From the NCBI GenBank assembly GCA_046351235.1, contig JAXLYV010000006.1, positions 248,001 to 312,000 on the forward strand: a stretch of DNA of 64,000 nt. Reading direction: 5' to 3'. A model generated the notes under the pieces. The model made no database searches and was not told the DNA's origin. It saw only the letters and a list, made by a program, of their open reading frames with translations. Within the stretch, counting starts at the first letter, position 1. Each line of letters starts with the position of its first letter. The stretch comes from JBBSAT01 sp046351235 (GTDB taxonomy: Bacteria; Myxococcota_A; Polyangia; Polyangiales; Sandaracinaceae). Position numbers and translations under genes: made by a program. This document shows, one piece after another, positions 61,231 to 64,000 of this stretch.

Positions 61231-62981
61231 TGATCGTCGGCCGTGCGGGCGCGGCTGAAGACCTGCATCACGTAGGAGCCCGAGCCCGAGGCCGAGCGCA
61301 CGGTGAGCGAGAAGTTGCCACTCGTGGAGACGCACTGGCGCACGCTCGGGAACGCGTTGCGCGCGCCGAGATCCGTCGCGATCTGCGCGCCGCCCTGGTT
61401 GAGCGCGAGGTCGATGTCGTGGATGCCGTCGCCGCCGACGACCGTGATCGAATAGCAGCTGCCCGCGCTGAGCTGGAGCTGCTGCGTCTCGGTCGCGCCC
61501 TCGGTGCGCAGCGTGCCGCGCTGCATCGAGTAGTTCGGGTCGGGCGCATAGCCCTCGACGTTGAGGAGCGCCGTGACCTCGGCGAGGCGCACGTAGCCGA
61601 GGCCCGAGAGGCCGAACGGCCCGTGCGTGCCGCGGGGCCAACGGTAGGGCGCGTACACGTACGAGCCGCTGCCGCTCATCATCCGAACGCGCATGCGGAA
61701 GTGGCCGTCCGCGCTCGGGCAGACGCGCACCGTCGGGCGTGCATCGCCGGCGTCGTCGCGATCGACCTCGTGACCGGCCTCGTCGAGCAGCGTGAGGTCG
61801 ACGTTGCGCACGCCCGAGTCGCCGACCGCGAGGATCGCGTAGCACTTGTCGCCCTCGAGATCGACGGCGTACTCCTGCGTGCCGCCCTCGGCGAGCGTCG
61901 CGTGCTGGGGCGCACCGAGCGACTCGTAGCCACGCGCGCGCATGTCGGCGTCGAGCAGCGCGAAGTTCTCGTCGAGGCCGGCGCCAGCCGTGGAGGTGTC
62001 GGCGATCACCGGCGTGGAGCTCGGAGGCGGCGCCGTGGGCGAGCCCGCCGCCGCCTGCAAGTAGGCGGCCGTGAACACCGGGCCGTTGCCGTGGAGCAGG
62101 CGCACCTGGAGCGTGTACTGGTCGCTCGAGGGCGAGCAGAAGCGCACGAGGCCGTCGCGGTTCGCCGTGGAGTCGGCCTGCAGCCAGTGGCCCGAGCCGT
62201 CCACGAGGTAGACGTCCGTGTCCGTGGTGCCCGGGCCGCCGAGCGTCGCGAACGCATAGCAGCGACCCTGATCGAGCGAGAGCTGGAACAGGCGCTCGTC
62301 GCGCTCGTGCAGCTGCAGGCCCTGCGCATCGCCGACGCGCTGGTAGCGCTCGGCGCCGAGCGTCGAGTCGAGCTGCGCGAGGCGCGACTGCGTGTCGCCG
62401 TCGAGCGTGGCTGCGGCCGGGCCGCTCGGCGCCGCGGCGCCGCCACCGAAGAACGCCGTGAGGTCGGCCGGACGGCGCCCGCGCGACTGGTAGGGCGCGA
62501 AGAAGAACTCGCCGCTGCCGCTCGCCATCTGCAGGCGCGCCGTGAAGCGGCCCGCGCGCGCGGCACAGAAGCTCACCCAGGGGTGCTCGTCGGACGCGAC
62601 GTTGTGCGCGACGTCGATGCCGCGCGGGTCGAGCATGAGGAGATTGAGGTCCGTGCCCGGCTGCCCGATCGCGCCGAACGTGTAGCAGTAGCCGCGGCGC
62701 ACATCGACGGGGATCGCAGTGATGCCGTACGCGTCGAGCGTGCCGTGGGTGACGGGCCCGACGGGCTCGAACCCGGCGCCGCGGAGCACCTGATCGTACT
62801 GGTCGAGGATCTCGCGGGGCGTGCCGTGGGCGACGACGCCGCCTCCGACTTCCATGCCCTGGGTGTCACCGTCGCCTGTGACCGCAGAGCCACGCACGTG
62901 CCTACGGCCGTGACAGCCACCGGCCGCCAGCGCGAGCAGCGCGGCGAGAGCAGAGAGAGAAAGAAAGCCGAACTTTCGCAT
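61227..62981 (-). CDS. Lipoprotein with four PPC-like repeats
   Basis: A 584-residue lipoprotein (LAAGGC, Cys23) made of four repeats (about 55-165, 195-308, 335-446 and 462-576). Each has a G-x-CY-x-(F/I) opening, a D-h-x-L-x-(L/V)-x-D/N..G strand, and a C plus late GSG-(S/E)-(Y/F); the pair cysteines are C99/C139, C241/C282, C380/C421 and C509/C550, always 40-41 apart, so each repeat likely carries one disulfide. The fold resembles PPC (pre-peptidase C-terminal) beta-sandwiches, which bind sugars or proteins. Heads a three-gene operon. Confidence 0.75.
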   Translation of the reverse strand: MRKFGFLSLSALAALLALAAGGCHGRRHVRGSAVTGDGDTQGMEVGGGVVAHGTPREILDQYDQVLRGAGFEPVGPVTHGTLDAYGITAIPVDVRRGYCYTFGAIGQPGTDLNLLMLDPRGIDVAHNVASDEHPWVSFCAARAGRFTARLQMASGSGEFFFAPYQSRGRRPADLTAFFGGGAAAPSGPAAATLDGDTQSRLAQLDSTLGAERYQRVGDAQGLQLHERDERLFQLSLDQGRCYAFATLGGPGTTDTDVYLVDGSGHWLQADSTANRDGLVRFCSPSSDQYTLQVRLLHGNGPVFTAAYLQAAAGSPTAPPPSSTPVIADTSTAGAGLDENFALLDADMRARGYESLGAPQHATLAEGGTQEYAVDLEGDKCYAILAVGDSGVRNVDLTLLDEAGHEVDRDDAGDARPTVRVCPSADGHFRMRVRMMSGSGSYVYAPYRWPRGTHGPFGLSGLGYVRLAEVTALLNVEGYAPDPNYSMQRGTLRTEGATETQQLQLSAGSCYSITVVGGDGIHDIDLALNQGGAQIATDLGARNAFPSVRQCVSTSGNFSLTVRSASGSGSYVMQVFSRARTADDQ

Positions 62982-63162
62982 GGGTGGCTCCCTGGCCGCG
63001 CGATCCCTCCAGGGCTCGCGACGGGCCGCATCGAAACACGCGCCCCGGACGGAGGCAAGGATCGGGCGCGCTACGAATGGACGCGCGAGCACGAGCTCGA
63101 TTCTGAACGCTCGGCGCCCTACGTCGGCGCGCGCCGGATCTTCCCCGCGTCGCGCTCGCGGA

Positions 63163-64000
63163 TCACGCGCGGAGCAGCCAGTAGAGGCCGGCGAGGCTGA
63201 GCAGCAGGACCGCCGCGGCGAGCCAGCCCACGAGGACTTCGGCGCGCGAGAGGCCAGCGCGCCCCGGCGGCGGGGGCGCCGCCACGATCGGGCGCTCCGG
63301 CTCGGTCGGCGCTTCGACCTCGAGCGCCACGTCGGTCGGGGCGGGCGCCACGACGGGAGAAAGAGGTGGAGGTAGAGGCGCGGGCTCGTCGGCGAGCGCT
63401 TCCACCCGCGCGAGGAGGGCCTCGGCCGGATCTTCGTACGCGACGACGGTCGCGCCGATCGTGATCTCGTCGCGATCGCGCAGCCGCTTCTGCGTCACGG
63501 GCTTCTCGTTCACGAGCACGCCGTTCTTGCTGCCGAGATCGCGCAGCAGCGGGCCATCGAGCTCGACGAGGATCTCGCAGTGCTCGCGCGACGCATCGGC
63601 GTCCGGCAGCGGGAGGTCGGTCGTCTCGCCACGGCCGATCACCAGGCGCGCCGGCGGGTCCGGCAGCGCGAGCCGCGCACCCTTCTTCTCTCCGTTCACC
63701 ACCACGAGGCACGCCGCCGTGGCGCCCTCGCCGAGCGAGCTCTCCCGCGCGAGGCGCCGCGCCAGCGAGGCCGTGCGCTCGCGCGAGGTCGGCGCACGCA
63801 CCGCGACGCCCGCGTGGAAGCGCAGCCGGTAGGGGCCGATGGCCAGCACGTCTCCGTCGCGGAGCGCCTTCGGTCGCTCGGAGACGAGCACCTGGTCCCC
63901 CAGGCGCGTGCCGTTCGTCGCGCCGTGGTCGACGAGCACGAAGCGGCCGCCCTCGAGCCGCACGGACGCGTGCCGCAGGCTCACGGTCGGATGCGGCAGC
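63163..64000 (-). CDS. Two-FHA-domain membrane protein (partial)
   Basis: The frame is open to the window end, so the N-terminus is missing; 278 residues are visible. The first FHA domain is cut (PTVSLRHASV, then DHGATNGTRLGD), the second is whole (LVIGRGETTDLPLPDADAS, REHCEILVE, LRDLGSKNGVLVNEK, roughly 114-165 of the visible part). FHA domains bind phosphothreonine, linking this protein to the Ser/Thr kinases common in myxobacteria. A Pro-rich linker and a C-terminal transmembrane helix (AAAVLLLSLAGLYWLL) follow, so the FHA domains face the cytosol. Confidence 0.9.
   Translation of the reverse strand, partial: LPHPTVSLRHASVRLEGGRFVLVDHGATNGTRLGDQVLVSERPKALRDGDVLAIGPYRLRFHAGVAVRAPTSRERTASLARRLARESSLGEGATAACLVVVNGEKKGARLALPDPPARLVIGRGETTDLPLPDADASREHCEILVELDGPLLRDLGSKNGVLVNEKPVTQKRLRDRDEITIGATVVAYEDPAEALLARVEALADEPAPLPPPLSPVVAPAPTDVALEVEAPTEPERPIVAAPPPPGRAGLSRAEVLVGWLAAAVLLLSLAGLYWLLRA

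Overview
This window looks like chromosomal DNA from a high-GC (about 70% by eye) myxobacterium, most likely of the Polyangiales/Sandaracinaceae type. The evidence is the very GC-rich third codon positions and the many secreted lipoproteins with Asp/Ala-rich linkers after the lipobox cysteine. There is also a MopE-type 'CNGADDDCDG' motif, an AgmX/PglI-like C-terminal domain, and a MYXO-CTERM-like tail (CGC, membrane helix, basic end). The species assignment is inference. I saw no tRNA, rRNA, CRISPR array, insertion sequence, phage gene or replication origin. About 64 protein genes are packed tightly on both strands.

Layout. 1-9 kb: end of a short-chain dehydrogenase, small membrane proteins, MsrA, a large TPR protein, a membrane-anchored spermidine-synthase-like protein and a Tudor-like repeat lipoprotein. 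9-17 kb: a TetR regulator divergent from a fatty-acid/sterol hydroxylase with a perfect palindromic operator between them, then mostly small envelope or unknown proteins, an acyl-CoA-binding protein and a SPOR-like protein. 17-27 kb: an ABC-F ATPase, GNAT and membrane proteins, and a three-gene operon joining a duplicated molybdopterin-oxidoreductase-like lipoprotein, a HAMP-linked class III adenylate cyclase and a TonB/AgmX-like protein. 27-43 kb: a UvrD/PcrA helicase, two SDR-type genes (one fused to an alpha/beta hydrolase and divergent from a LysR regulator), a FrnE-type thioredoxin-fold protein, a luciferase-like oxidoreductase, a quinone oxidoreductase, a second hydroxylase, a pair of paralogous lipoproteins, an aminotransferase and a second GNAT.

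43-48 kb holds the most coherent system, an RNA-repair locus. RtcR (a sigma-54 activator with a CARF-like sensor) is divergent from rtcB (RNA ligase) and rtcA (RNA 3'-phosphate cyclase). The cyclase carries an N-terminal MJ1316/DUF504-type domain, and a 31-codon duplicate of the rtcB 3' end sits between the two enzyme genes. A good -24/-12 promoter candidate precedes rtcB. RtcR would sense RNA damage and switch on an enzyme pair that remodels and reseals broken RNA ends.

48-64 kb: an orphan GspG-like protein, a VOC protein, a ChrA transporter with a small partner, a DUF2293 protein, ClpB, a PQQ-like lipoprotein, an Uma2 nuclease-like protein, a pectin-acetylesterase/NOTUM-like secreted hydrolase in an apparent operon with a MYXO-CTERM protein and a four-repeat PPC-like lipoprotein, and finally a two-FHA membrane protein cut by the window end.
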